Of a DNA stretch of 64,000 nt, positions 43,578-52,471 are shown in pieces. Origin of the DNA: Paraburkholderia aromaticivorans (GTDB taxonomy: Bacteria; Pseudomonadota; Gammaproteobacteria; Burkholderiales; Burkholderiaceae); assembly GCF_012689525.1 (NCBI RefSeq), contig NZ_CP051516.1, positions 2,418,001-2,482,000 of the forward strand, read 5' to 3'. A model generated the notes under the pieces. The model saw only the letters and a list, made by a program, of their open reading frames with translations, did no database searches and was not told where the DNA came from. The number at the start of each line of letters is the position of its first letter. Within the stretch, counting starts at the first letter, position 1. A program made the translations under genes and the position numbers.

Positions 43578-44537
43578 CTATTTCACCGAACTCAAAATTC
43601 CAGAAGTCCCATTCATAGCCATCGCGGTCTCCATGTGCTGTTGAAGATGTACGTTTCTACGCAACGTCTCGGTCACGAACTCCACGAAGGCCCGAATCTT
43701 ACCGCTTGCGCCACGCCGCTCCACATGCAGCAAGTTGACAGGCGTCGACTCGGGTTCGAATGCCGTCAAGACCGGCAGCAGCGTTCCATTGAGTACCTCG
43801 GGGGCCGCCTGGTAGGAAAACAGTTGCGTTATTCCCACGCGGTCGACGGCGGCCATCACGGCCGCGGGAGCCAGGTTGACGATCATTCGCGGCTGAACCC
43901 GGACCGATAGCCGCGAGCCGTTTTCATAAAACGACCATTCGAGAGGATTCGTCACGCCCGTGAGGGACACGCAGTGATGATCGGCAAGCTCCCGGGGATG
44001 AACGGGTTCCCCGTGCGCCGCGAGATAAGCCGGAGCCGCGTAGGTTCGACGCCGTACAAAACCCAACGGAATGGCATAGATCGACGAATCGCCCAGGTGG
44101 CCTATCCGGATGGCGACATCCACGCCCTCCTCGAGAAGTCGCGTGGTGCGATCGACATACACCGCGTTAATGCTGACGTCCGGATAACGCTGGGCATAGG
44201 CATCAATTAGCGGAGCGATGAATCGCTGGCCAAACAGCACCGGCGCAGAAATGGTCAGTGTGCCTACCGGATTGTCCTGACACGCCGCGACATCGGCTTC
44301 GGCGTCCGTGACGGCATCCAACACCCGACGGCAGGCATCGAGGTATGACATACCCGCCTCGGTCGGCCGGACTGAACGGGTTGTTCGCGCAAGCAGTTGC
44401 GCACCCAAACGGGCTTCGAGCGAGGTGAGCGCCCGCGACACCGCGGGGGCCGACATGCCAAGTTTGTCCGACGCGCTGGTAAAACTGCCTCCGTCGACGA
44501 TGGCTACGAAAACCTCCATCTCGCGTAATCTGTCCAT
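43578..44537 (-). CDS. LysR-family transcriptional regulator
   Basis: The 319-residue product has the LysR helix-turn-helix (MDRLREMEVFVAIVDGGSFTSASDKLGMSAPAVSRALTSLEARLG, outlined) and an effector domain with GTLTISAPVLFGQRFIAPLI. This places it in the CrgA/DhcR-like group that often controls efflux or quinone-type monooxygenase genes. The start at 44537 is set by the family N-terminus; the upstream 81 codons of open frame are non-coding. Two copies of a similar 58-nt element, upstream of the monooxygenase gene (45016) and of the efflux operon (46015), are candidate targets. Confidence 0.87.
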   Translation of the reverse strand: MDRLREMEVFVAIVDGGSFTSASDKLGMSAPAVSRALTSLEARLGAQLLARTTRSVRPTEAGMSYLDACRRVLDAVTDAEADVAACQDNPVGTLTISAPVLFGQRFIAPLIDAYAQRYPDVSINAVYVDRTTRLLEEGVDVAIRIGHLGDSSIYAIPLGFVRRRTYAAPAYLAAHGEPVHPRELADHHCVSLTGVTNPLEWSFYENGSRLSVRVQPRMIVNLAPAAVMAAVDRVGITQLFSYQAAPEVLNGTLLPVLTAFEPESTPVNLLHVERRGASGKIRAFVEFVTETLRRNVHLQQHMETAMAMNGTSGILSSVK

Positions 44538-44835
44538 CTTGATTCCAACTTCAATGTGTTTGCTGCTTGCCGATAGACCTGCGCCCTCCTCACGGGGACG
44601 CCGCGTCATCAGACGCCAGGAAGATGCCGCGATATTAAGCGCCATGCCCTGCATGGTGACGCTCTCTTTGCGCGGTTGACTCGAAGCAGACCGCAAATGG
44701 CCGATTTCGAACGCTTTCAACGAGCACACGAAACGGCCTTTGCGATATTCCATCTCAGTGGGATTGGCTTTGTTGAGCAAACGGAAAATAACCCGTTCCG
44801 GATCGGCACGTCGCCTCGGTATCCGTGACGAGCCT

Positions 44836-44893
44836 GGCAGAATTCGCGCATGGAATGGCCCAATTCGCGGCCTGCTGGGGCTTCAAGAAGCCC
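44836..44893 (+). repeat. First copy of a duplicated intergenic element ending in a hairpin
   Basis: Aligned without gaps to 45839-45896, 39 of 58 positions match by my count. The best block is AATGGCC (44853-44859) followed by CGCG and CCTG. It ends in the hairpin GGGCTTC-AA-GAAGCCC (44878-44893). It lies about 120 nt before the monooxygenase gene, the same distance the other copy lies before the efflux operon. Confidence 0.5.
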
Positions 44894-45015
44894 TCTCCAT
44901 CTCCGACAATCAGCTCACCCATCGCGCGACAGTCACATGGGGATGAATCGACTGCGTCGCTGCGATTCCATGTCCTGCCGCATGACCAGGCGTCCTCAAC
45001 CAGACCAAGGAATCC

Positions 45016-45690
45016 ATGTTTTCTGCAATGCTTGAAGTCAATCCGTTGTCCGATCAATTCGATGCCTATCTCGGCATGGCCAAGATGCTGCGCCCGGAGC
45101 TCGATGCGATCGATGGTTTCGTCGACAATACCCGCTACGCAAGTCTGACACGCCAGGGATGGCTGCTCTCGCTATCGAGTTGGCGCGATGAGAAGTCGCT
45201 GATACGCTGGCGAGTGACGACGAACCATCACAAGGTACAGCAGGCGGCGCGCGATCGTGTGTTTGCCGACTATCGCCTGCGCATTGGCCAGACCGTCGCG
45301 GATACGTGCGTACCTGCCGGGCAGACGTTGATCGAGCAACGCCTCGATGCAACCGAAACGGGACTTGGCAAGGCGGTCACGCTACTCGACGCGCAGTACG
45401 CGCCGGACTGGGTCAAGCTGGTGGGTGCGGAGGCGGTTGCGGAGGCGCTCGGACTCGATACGAAGGCACCCGGCCTCGTCGCCTGGGACGCATTCGACGC
45501 GCTCATGACACCCGGCGACGTCATCGCGGTGGCGACGTGGGACGACCTCGCGGCCGCTGAAGCCTTCGAGCGCAATACGACGCTGCCGAAGTTCGTGCGC
45601 CTGCGGCACATCCGCGTTGTACGGGAGTACGGAATGTTCGATCGCCGCGAGGCGCCTCAATACTTTGCAGAGGTACAGCCCAAGGCGTGA
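45016..45690 (+). CDS. Antibiotic-biosynthesis-monooxygenase (ABM)-like protein
   Basis: The 224-residue product contains two ABM-type ferredoxin-like halves: PLSDQFDAYLGMAKMLRPELDAIDGFVDNTRYASL (outlined, residues ~10-45) with SLSSWRDEKSLIRWR, and a second from about residue 115 with VIAVATWDDLAAAEAFE. ABM proteins oxidise quinol-like or haem substrates without cofactors, or act as sensors. The first half has the classic W-R-D-E-x-x-L-x-x-W pattern. It lies between a divergent LysR gene and an EmrAB-OprM operon, suggesting modification plus export of a toxic aromatic compound. A long hairpin follows the gene. Confidence 0.78.
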   Translation: MFSAMLEVNPLSDQFDAYLGMAKMLRPELDAIDGFVDNTRYASLTRQGWLLSLSSWRDEKSLIRWRVTTNHHKVQQAARDRVFADYRLRIGQTVADTCVPAGQTLIEQRLDATETGLGKAVTLLDAQYAPDWVKLVGAEAVAEALGLDTKAPGLVAWDAFDALMTPGDVIAVATWDDLAAAEAFERNTTLPKFVRLRHIRVVREYGMFDRREAPQYFAEVQPKA

Positions 45691-45743
45691 GCCGGCCGTA
45701 GCGCGATATCGGCATCCCCGTAACGAGACAACTACTCGCCCCG

Positions 45744-45800
45744 CCCCAGGCTGATGAAATCTGTTCTGCCTGAAGAACAGAAAAGATTCATTGCCTGGGG
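45744..45800 (+). other. 57-nt extended stem-loop
   Basis: CCCCAGGC (45744-45751) pairs with GCCTGGGG (45793-45800), ATGAA (45754-45758) with TTCAT (45787-45791), and TCTGTTCT (45760-45767) with AGAACAGA (45774-45781). A 6-nt loop and a small internal loop remain. It lies 54 nt after the ABM gene and has no T-run, so it could be a terminator, a mobile-repeat remnant or a structured leader for the efflux operon. Confidence 0.7.
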
Positions 45801-45838
45801 TGAGCGCGTTGTCCTTGTCTTCATAGCGACAGTGGCAT

Positions 45839-45896
45839 TGGCCAGATTTGCACACGAAATGGCCTGATACGCGACCTGTGTCGGCTTTTAGAAAGC
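45839..45896 (+). repeat. Second copy of the duplicated intergenic element
   Basis: This region matches 44836-44893 at about two thirds of positions and also ends in a hairpin, CGGCTTT-TAG-AAAGCCG (45881-45897). A weaker relative, CACACGAAACGGCCT, occurs at about 44725. The copy lies about 118 nt before the emrB-like start. It may be an operator shared by the LysR regulon or a dispersed genomic repeat. Confidence 0.5.
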
Positions 45897-46014
45897 CGGG
45901 CCTCCTTCTAGAATTCATAGACCCAATGCGCGGCAGCAATACTTTGCGAGCGCCGGGCGTGACACGGAGATTTCCCCACGAAATGCCGCATTAAACACGG
46001 GTAGCCGGACCTTT

Positions 46015-47628
46015 ATGAACACCGTCAACGCACCGATAACTGGAACAGGAGAAGTGAAGCTCGCGCCATCGTCGACGCCGGTCTCAGCGACTCCAGTACA
46101 GCAAACGCCGACCGAAGCGACACTGCCACTGCGCCTCGCTATCGGCCTGCTCGGCATGTTGCTGGCATCGCTGCTGGCGATATTGAACGAACAGGTCACC
46201 GCGGTGGCGCTCGCGGATATTCGCGGCGCGTTCTCGATCGGACGTGACGATGGGACCTGGCTGACCGCCCTCTTCGAGGCGACGAACGTGGCCACGATGG
46301 TATTCGCGCCGTGGTTCGGCGTGACGTTCACGCTCAAGCGCTTCACGATCGGCGCCGTGCTGGCCGTGATGGTCCTTGGATTCCTCTGCCCCTTTGCGCC
46401 GAACCTGCTGACGCTCTATGTATTGCGTGCGCTGCAGGGCGTCGCCGGCGGATGTCTGCCGCCGATGCTGATCATCGTGGCGCTGCGTTACCTGCCCCCG
46501 AAGGTCAAGTTATACGGGCTCGCGGGATATGCACTCACCGCGACCTTCGGACCGGCGCTCGGCACGCCTCTCGCCGCGTTATGGACGGAATATGTCGGCT
46601 GGCAAATGGCATTCTGGCAAATCTTGCCGCTTGGCCTCGTGAGTTGCGTGGCAATCTACAAAGGACTGCCGGCGGATCCCACGAAACTCGAACGGCTCCG
46701 TTCCTTCAACTGGACCGGATTCATACTCGGATATCCCGCCATCGCCATGCTCGTGATCGGCCTGCTGCAGGGTGATCGCCTCGACTGGCTGAACTCCACG
46801 TTGATCTCCACGATGTTTTGCGGCGGCGCGCTGTTGTTCGTGGCGTTCCTTGTCAACGAATGGTTTCATCCAGTGCCGTTCTTCAAACTTCAACTGCTTG
46901 CCCGCAGGAACTTCACGCACGGACTGCTGACCCTGGTGGGCGCAGTTACGCTGCTGGTGGGCGTTGCCGCCATACCCAGCCAGTATCTCGCACAGATTCA
47001 CGGTTACAGGCCACTGCAAACCACGCCGCTGTTTTTGCTGGTGGCCATTCCCCTGTTGATTACGCTCCCTGCAACCGCCGCCGTCCTGAACCTCCGGCAG
47101 GTCGACCACCGCTGGATCATGGCCATTGGACTTTCCCTGATGGCCACCACGTGCTTTCTGGGGAGTTTCGTGACCTCCGATTGGGTTCGCGAGAACTTCT
47201 ACTGGCTTCAGTCGTTACAGATCCTGGCGCAACCGATGGTGATCATGGGAATCCTGATGGGCGTCACGACTGGCTTGCCGCCGACGGAAGGCCCGTTTGC
47301 CTCGGCCATGTTCAACACGCTCAAGACGTTTACCGGCGCCGCGGCAACCGGTCTGATCGATGGGCTCGGCACTGCGCGCGAGCATTTTCATTCGAGCATG
47401 CTGGTGGACCATCTGGGCAACAACGCGCTGGTCACCGGCCAGAGCATCGATGCCGGTCACGGTCTCGGTGAACTCGCACACCGGATCCACGAGCAGGCCG
47501 TCGTGCTCACATCGGCGGATCTCTATCGCGTGATGGCAGGTATCGCCGTCGCCTTTCTTTTCGTTATTCCGGTGTTGCCCGTGCGTATTTATCCGCCCTG
47601 GAGCACGACGCAGCCCTCTTCCCGCTAA
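46015..47628 (+). CDS. emrB: EmrB-type DHA2-family MFS efflux pump
   Basis: The 537-residue product is a 14-helix MFS drug:proton antiporter. The first helix is LPLRLAIGLLGMLLASLLAILNEQVTAVALADIRGAF (outlined), where the usual family LDxTIVNVALP segment is changed to LNEQVTAVALADI. The region VLRALQGVAGGCLPPMLI matches motif C, and GPALGTPLAALW also fits. It would pump hydrophobic drugs or phenolics through EmrA and the OprM channel encoded next. The first 40 residues are a Thr/Pro-rich cytosolic leader. It is the first gene of a three-gene operon with a 12-nt gap to emrA. Confidence 0.88.
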   Translation: MNTVNAPITGTGEVKLAPSSTPVSATPVQQTPTEATLPLRLAIGLLGMLLASLLAILNEQVTAVALADIRGAFSIGRDDGTWLTALFEATNVATMVFAPWFGVTFTLKRFTIGAVLAVMVLGFLCPFAPNLLTLYVLRALQGVAGGCLPPMLIIVALRYLPPKVKLYGLAGYALTATFGPALGTPLAALWTEYVGWQMAFWQILPLGLVSCVAIYKGLPADPTKLERLRSFNWTGFILGYPAIAMLVIGLLQGDRLDWLNSTLISTMFCGGALLFVAFLVNEWFHPVPFFKLQLLARRNFTHGLLTLVGAVTLLVGVAAIPSQYLAQIHGYRPLQTTPLFLLVAIPLLITLPATAAVLNLRQVDHRWIMAIGLSLMATTCFLGSFVTSDWVRENFYWLQSLQILAQPMVIMGILMGVTTGLPPTEGPFASAMFNTLKTFTGAAATGLIDGLGTAREHFHSSMLVDHLGNNALVTGQSIDAGHGLGELAHRIHEQAVVLTSADLYRVMAGIAVAFLFVIPVLPVRIYPPWSTTQPSSR

Positions 47629-47640
47629 GCGACGCTATCT

Positions 47641-48717
47641 ATGTCATCCGCTACCCGATTTCCTCCCAGAACGATTCGTCTTGCCGCGTATGCGGTCATA
47701 CTCGGCGTCGCTGTCCTGGCCTGCATACGGCTGTTTTCCAGTTCATCCAGCGAGATCACGAACGATGCCTATGTGACGGCCGATTTCACGCTGGTCGCGC
47801 CGCGTGTCGCGGGTCAGGTTTCCGAGGTGCTCGTCGAAGACAACCAGCAGGTTAAGGCCGGGCAATTACTGGTACGCATCGACGACCGCGACTTCCGCGC
47901 CGCCCTGATGAGTGCGCAGGCGGACGTGGCGGCAGCCAGGGCATCGGTCGCGAACTACGAGGCCGAGATCGCGCGGCAGCCCGCGCTCGTCGATCAGGCG
48001 CGCGCCACGCTGCGCGCAGACGACGCGACGCTCGGGTTTGCGCGCGCGAATGCCTCGCGCTACCGCAATCTCTCGGAGACCGGTGCGGGAACGACACAGG
48101 AGCAACAGCACGCCGCAAGCACGCTGGCCGAGGAACTCGCGCAGCAGGCGCGCAACCGCGCCGCATTCGTGGCGACCGAGCAGAATCTCGACGTTCTGAA
48201 GACGCAGCGCGACAAGGCGGCCGGCGCGTTGGCCCACGCCGAGGCCATGCTCGAACAGGCGAAACTCAACCTGTCGTATACGGAGATCCACGCGCCTGTC
48301 GACGGCAAGGTTGGACGGCGTTCGGCACGCGTCGGCGCATTCGTCACAACCGGCGCGCCGCTGCTCGCGATCGTCCCGCTGTCGGACGCCTATATCGTCG
48401 CCAACTTCCAGGAAAACCAGCTTGCCAGAATGCGGCCCGACGACACGGTCCGTATCAAGGTCGACAGTTTTCCGGGCGTGGTGATCCGCGGCCATGTCGA
48501 TAGTCTTGCCCCTGCTACGGGTGTGAGCTTCGCGCCTATCGCGCCCGACAACGCAACGGGCAACTTCACCAAGATCGTCCAGCGCGTGCCGGTCAGAATC
48601 ACCATCGACCATGGACAACAGGCCGCGTCCGCATTGAGCGTTGGGTTGTCGGTCGAAACGGAGGTCGCCGTCGGCAAGCGTGCCGATATGCGGATCGCGG
48701 GAGCGGACGCAAAATGA
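47641..48717 (+). CDS. emrA: EmrA/HlyD-type membrane-fusion protein
   Basis: The 358-residue periplasmic adaptor has one N-terminal helix (LAAYAVILGVAVLACIRLF), the lipoyl half-motifs NDAYVTADFTLVAPRVAGQVSEVLVEDNQQVKAG (outlined) and NLSYTEIHAPVDGKVGRRSARVG (outlined). A coiled-coil hairpin lies between them at about residues 95-195, and a beta-barrel with VIRGHVDSLAPATGVSFAPIAPDNATGNFTKIVQRVPVRI (outlined) follows. This is the EmrA subgroup. Its stop overlaps the oprM-like start by 4 nt. Confidence 0.92.
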   Translation: MSSATRFPPRTIRLAAYAVILGVAVLACIRLFSSSSSEITNDAYVTADFTLVAPRVAGQVSEVLVEDNQQVKAGQLLVRIDDRDFRAALMSAQADVAAARASVANYEAEIARQPALVDQARATLRADDATLGFARANASRYRNLSETGAGTTQEQQHAASTLAEELAQQARNRAAFVATEQNLDVLKTQRDKAAGALAHAEAMLEQAKLNLSYTEIHAPVDGKVGRRSARVGAFVTTGAPLLAIVPLSDAYIVANFQENQLARMRPDDTVRIKVDSFPGVVIRGHVDSLAPATGVSFAPIAPDNATGNFTKIVQRVPVRITIDHGQQAASALSVGLSVETEVAVGKRADMRIAGADAK

Positions 48718-50252
48718 ACGCGAGCGACTTCTCCCTCCGCACGCCGGCGCTCGCGTTGCTGCTGTGCTCCATGCTCACGGGCTGTCTGGTTGGCCCGAAC
48801 TTCGAACCTCCGCAGACGGCCACGCCCGACGTGTTCAACCGCACCCAAGCCGCGCGGGCTTCGAGCAAAGCAGTCGAATCCGAATTCACGCCGGAATGGT
48901 GGACGCTGTTCAACGATCCGATACTGAACTCGCTGGAACAACAACTGACCGATGCGAATCTCGATGTGGCGGCCGCATCGGCGCGTCTGCGGCAAAGCCG
49001 GGCGGAACAGCGCATTGCCGGTGCCGAAGAATATCCGACGCTGAACGGCGCCGCCTCCTATAACCGCGAGCGTGGGAGTCCGAACGGCATCCTGTCGCTG
49101 CTTGGCGTCACCCCGACGGGGAGTCAGACGCAGTCGGCATCGGGCAGCGCGCCGCTTGGCGTCGCGCCATTGCCGGGCGCCAAGGGCTCGCCCGCTTACG
49201 ATCTTTACCAGTTCGGTTTCGATGCCTCATGGGAACTCGACTTCTGGGGTCGCGTCCGACGCGGTGTCGAGGCCGCGTCGGCGCTCTCCGATGCCTCGTA
49301 CGAGGACCGCAACGCAATCCTGCTGTCCACCCGCGCCGAACTCGCGCGCGACTACATTCAACTGCGCGACACGCAGGCCCTGCTCCAGATCGCGAAACAG
49401 AACCTCGAAATCGCGCACGATGCCACGAAGCTCACGGAAAACCGGGTGCATGAAGGCGTCACGACGGACCTGGACGTAGCCAACGCGATGGCCCAGGCGG
49501 AGTCGATCGAAAGCCTGATCCCGACGCTCGAATCGCGCAGCACGACCACGATCAATGCGATAGGCGTGCTCCTGGCGAAAGAACCGGGCGCATTGCAGCA
49601 GATGCTCGCCGAGCCGCACGATGTGCCGGCACTGCCCGATCAGGTGCCGATTGGCGTTCCGTCGGAACTGGTACAGCGCCGACCCGACATCAGAAAAGCG
49701 GAGGCCCAACTGCATGCGGCCACCGCGACGATCGGTATGGCGAAGGCCGACTTCTATCCGCGCATATCGCTGAATGGCAGCGCGGGGTTCCAGAGCCTGC
49801 AACTGTCGAATCTCGCCGACTGGGCGTCCGGTCAGTTTGTCGTGGGACCGTCGATCACAATGCCGATATTCGAAGGCGGACGTCTCAAGGGCACGCTTCA
49901 TTTGCGCGAGGCGCAGCAGCAGGAGGCGGCGATTGTCTACAAGCACACCGTGCTCCAGGCATGGCGCGAGGTGGACGATGCGCTCGTCGTCTATGACGCC
50001 GAACAGCGGCGGCGCGATCGCCTGAAAACGGTCGTGAGTCTGAACCAGCGCGCGCTGTCGATTGCGCAGCAACGGTACAAGGCAGGTGCGGTGGATTTCC
50101 TCGATGTGCTTAACGTGCAGAAACAGTTGCTCGATGCGCAGAGTAATCTTGAACAGAGCAAGGCCGACGCCGACGCGAACCTCATCACGCTGTGCAAGGT
50201 ACTCGGTGGCGGGTGGGAATCGACATACGCCAGGCAGGACAGTCCTCACTGA
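48714..50252 (+). CDS. oprM: OprM/NodT-type outer-membrane efflux lipoprotein
   Basis: The 512-residue TolC-family channel has lipobox LTGC in LLLCSMLTGCLVGPNFEPP (Cys at about residue 24) and the two OEP repeats with the NodT features FDASWELDFWGRVRRGVEAA and RRPDIRKAEAQLHAATATIGMAKADFYP (outlined). It would complete a tripartite EmrAB-OprM pump. The start overlaps the emrA stop (ATGA). Confidence 0.92.
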   Translation: MNASDFSLRTPALALLLCSMLTGCLVGPNFEPPQTATPDVFNRTQAARASSKAVESEFTPEWWTLFNDPILNSLEQQLTDANLDVAAASARLRQSRAEQRIAGAEEYPTLNGAASYNRERGSPNGILSLLGVTPTGSQTQSASGSAPLGVAPLPGAKGSPAYDLYQFGFDASWELDFWGRVRRGVEAASALSDASYEDRNAILLSTRAELARDYIQLRDTQALLQIAKQNLEIAHDATKLTENRVHEGVTTDLDVANAMAQAESIESLIPTLESRSTTTINAIGVLLAKEPGALQQMLAEPHDVPALPDQVPIGVPSELVQRRPDIRKAEAQLHAATATIGMAKADFYPRISLNGSAGFQSLQLSNLADWASGQFVVGPSITMPIFEGGRLKGTLHLREAQQQEAAIVYKHTVLQAWREVDDALVVYDAEQRRRDRLKTVVSLNQRALSIAQQRYKAGAVDFLDVLNVQKQLLDAQSNLEQSKADADANLITLCKVLGGGWESTYARQDSPH

Positions 50253-50324
50253 TTGGTGAGCGCGAATCTGTTCGCTCCTTTCGCGGGGAACAGCTTTCTC
50301 ACAAGCGTTGTCCCCGGAGATCGA

Positions 50325-50909
50325 TCACACCCTGATCCCGGAGAGGTCCGGCCGCAAGTGGAGCATCAGCGCAAGGCATATCAGAGCGAAGCCGACGCGC
50401 GGCGCCGCGATCGCCACCAGCATGGCGGCCGTGAAAGCCGCAAGGACGATGAGCGACCGGTATCTCGCGGTACGCCGCATACGCGCGGACACCGTGGCGG
50501 CATCCGCATGAGTCAATACCTGGTGTTCGAAAACGTTGTAGGCCGCGTCGATGCATATGAACAGGCCTGCGTAAAAGATCACCGACGAGGACGCGAGTTG
50601 CGTCGTTGCTACCCACGCGGTCGCGAATGGCAACAGCGAGATCAGGAAGAGATGAATGAAGTTGATCCATATCATTCCCAGCGTCGGCGGACCGACGAAG
50701 CGCATCAGGTGATGGTGATTGATCCAGATGATCGCGATGAAGAGATAGCTCACCGCATAGCTGAGGGCGATCGGCCATAGCGGCAACAGGGCCGAGAACG
50801 AATGCTCCTCGGGTGCCTTGAGTTCCAGCACCATGATGGTCACGATCACTGCGAAGACGCCGTCTGAAAAAGCAGCTAGACGTTCAGCGGTGGCTTTTGC
50901 TTCACGCAT
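50325..50909 (-). CDS. TMEM175-like (DUF1211) potassium-channel-family protein
   Basis: The 194-residue product has the prokaryotic TMEM175 signature R-x-x-x-F-S-D-G-V-F in the first helix (ERLAAFSDGVFAVIVTIMVLELK) and six predicted helices, including IALSYAVSYLFIAIIWINHHHLM. Bacterial TMEM175 proteins assemble as tetramers that conduct potassium or other monovalent cations. GGGAG lies 5 nt before the ATG. It converges on the oprM-like gene with a 72-nt gap. No functional link to the neighbours is apparent. Confidence 0.85.
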   Translation of the reverse strand: MREAKATAERLAAFSDGVFAVIVTIMVLELKAPEEHSFSALLPLWPIALSYAVSYLFIAIIWINHHHLMRFVGPPTLGMIWINFIHLFLISLLPFATAWVATTQLASSSVIFYAGLFICIDAAYNVFEHQVLTHADAATVSARMRRTARYRSLIVLAAFTAAMLVAIAAPRVGFALICLALMLHLRPDLSGIRV

Positions 50910-51395
50910 GGCAGGCTCCCTGGGATGAGCAAGAAGTCATTCGGTTGGTCATGTTGACGCGGTGGGACGCGCCCATACACAGGATAACCGGTCAACTGCT
51001 TCGATCATGCTGGCAGTCCACGCGAGACAGACACATCGGGAAGTTTGCAGGCCGGTCTGAGAGGTCGGTTTTGCGGCGGGAGATAAGGAAACGGCGTACC
51101 GCGACTATCCAGCAGCACCCATCGTGCTCAGACAGTCCGGCGTTTGGCCTGTCGTACGAAGGCTGGCCGTCGCCGTGATCGTGGTCGTCATGCTACTGTG
51201 CGCATCTGCGGCGTTGATCGCCTGAACGCCGTGCCGAAAGAAAGCCGGGGGCAAGGCGACTCGCCGCGCCGGCCACCGTTTTTTCGTCAAATCTCACATT
51301 TGCATTAACATCGTGACACTGAACGTATGCAACTCGACGCGTCGCGACCGGACGTGCTGGTTCGATATTCCACTGTGAAAGAGAGGGAGACGATC
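50910..51395. other. Intergenic region between the TMEM175-like gene and aldolase, nothing recognised
   Basis: This 486-nt region separates divergent genes and should hold both promoters. No frame with family features, no long hairpin and no clear dyad was found. A frame continuing upstream from the aldolase start to 51327 is not supported by a ribosome site. Confidence 0.4.
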
Positions 51396-52292
51396 GTGGC
51401 TGATGAGAAGATGCTGACGCAAGTTTGTGAAAAACAGGGATTTTTTGCCGCCCTGGACCAGAGCGGCGGATCGACCCCTGGCGCACTGCGGCTCTACGGC
51501 ATTCCGGAGAGCGCCTACAACGGTGACGCCGAGATGTTCAAACTGATACACGAGATGCGCGTGCGCATCATCACGGCGCCCGCCTTTACGGGGGACAAGA
51601 TCATCGGCGCCATCCTGTTCGAGGCGACCATGGACGGACAGGCACAGGGGAAACCCGTTCCGGCCTTCCTGTGGGAAGAGCGCGGCGTCGTGCCGTTCCT
51701 GAAGGTCGACAAGGGCCTGGAAGCCGAAGCCGACGGTGTCCAGTTGATGAAGCCGATTCCCGGGTTGGACGATCTGCTCGCCCGGGCCGCGAAGCTCGGC
51801 ATCTGCGGCACCAAGATGCGGTCGGTGATCAATCTGAATTCGCAAAACGGGATCGCAGCGATCGTCAAGCAACAGTTCGAACTGGCGGCCCAGATCGACG
51901 CGCACGGCCTCCTGCCGATCCTGGAACCCGAGATTTCGATCAAGAGTCCGGACAAGCCCGGCGCGGAAGCCACCCTCCTCGCGGAACTGATCAAGGGTCT
52001 CGATGCGTTGCCGGATAGCCGTCGCGTGATGCTCAAGCTGACCATACCCGACGTGGCGGACTTCTATCGTCCACTGATGGAGCACCCGCGTGTCGCACGG
52101 GTGGTGGCGCTGTCCGGAGGCTACGCGCGAGCCGACGCGTGCACACGGCTCGCTTCGAATCACGGCATGATCGCCAGCTTCTCAAGAGCTTTGATCAACG
52201 AGCTCAAGGAATCGATGAGCGACAGCGAGTTCAACGCGACGCTCGAGAAGGCCGTCGACGAGATCTATCAGGCCTCCGTCATCAAGGTTTGA
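51396..52292 (+). CDS. fda: Class I fructose-bisphosphate aldolase
   Basis: The 298-residue product matches the bacterial (staphylococcal-type) class I aldolase, which cleaves fructose 1,6-bisphosphate to triose phosphates through a Schiff-base lysine. Family features are QGFFAALDQSGGSTPGALRLYGI at the N-terminus, VPFLKVDKGLEAEADGVQLMKPI, GTKMRSVINL, the ILEPEISI strand with the catalytic Glu, and the Lys in RRVMLKLTIPD. The GTG start at 51396 is supported by GGGAG 7 nt upstream. The gene stands alone, followed by a strong hairpin. Confidence 0.88.
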   Translation: MADEKMLTQVCEKQGFFAALDQSGGSTPGALRLYGIPESAYNGDAEMFKLIHEMRVRIITAPAFTGDKIIGAILFEATMDGQAQGKPVPAFLWEERGVVPFLKVDKGLEAEADGVQLMKPIPGLDDLLARAAKLGICGTKMRSVINLNSQNGIAAIVKQQFELAAQIDAHGLLPILEPEISIKSPDKPGAEATLLAELIKGLDALPDSRRVMLKLTIPDVADFYRPLMEHPRVARVVALSGGYARADACTRLASNHGMIASFSRALINELKESMSDSEFNATLEKAVDEIYQASVIKV

Positions 52293-52355
52293 AGCGACTT
52301 TCGGGAGGTGGCGCCTGGCGAATCATGGCCCGGGTTCGCCGAACGTGAACAGGCT

Positions 52356-52385
52356 GCTTTGTCCGGTCTCACGACCGGACAAAGC
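52356..52385 (+). terminator. 13-bp perfect hairpin after the aldolase
   Basis: GCTTTGTCCGGTC (52356-52368) pairs perfectly with GACCGGACAAAGC (52373-52385) around the loop TCAC. It lies 64 nt beyond the aldolase stop and 87 nt before the LysR start. No T-run follows, so it may end the aldolase transcript by another mechanism or be a leader structure or operator for the LysR gene. Confidence 0.6.
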
Positions 52386-52471
52386 TCGCGGCCTGATGCT
52401 CCACGAATTCTTCCTCGCACATTCGCGTAAAACGCGACATGGCCTGAGCCGCCAGTTCCGGAACCCTGAAG

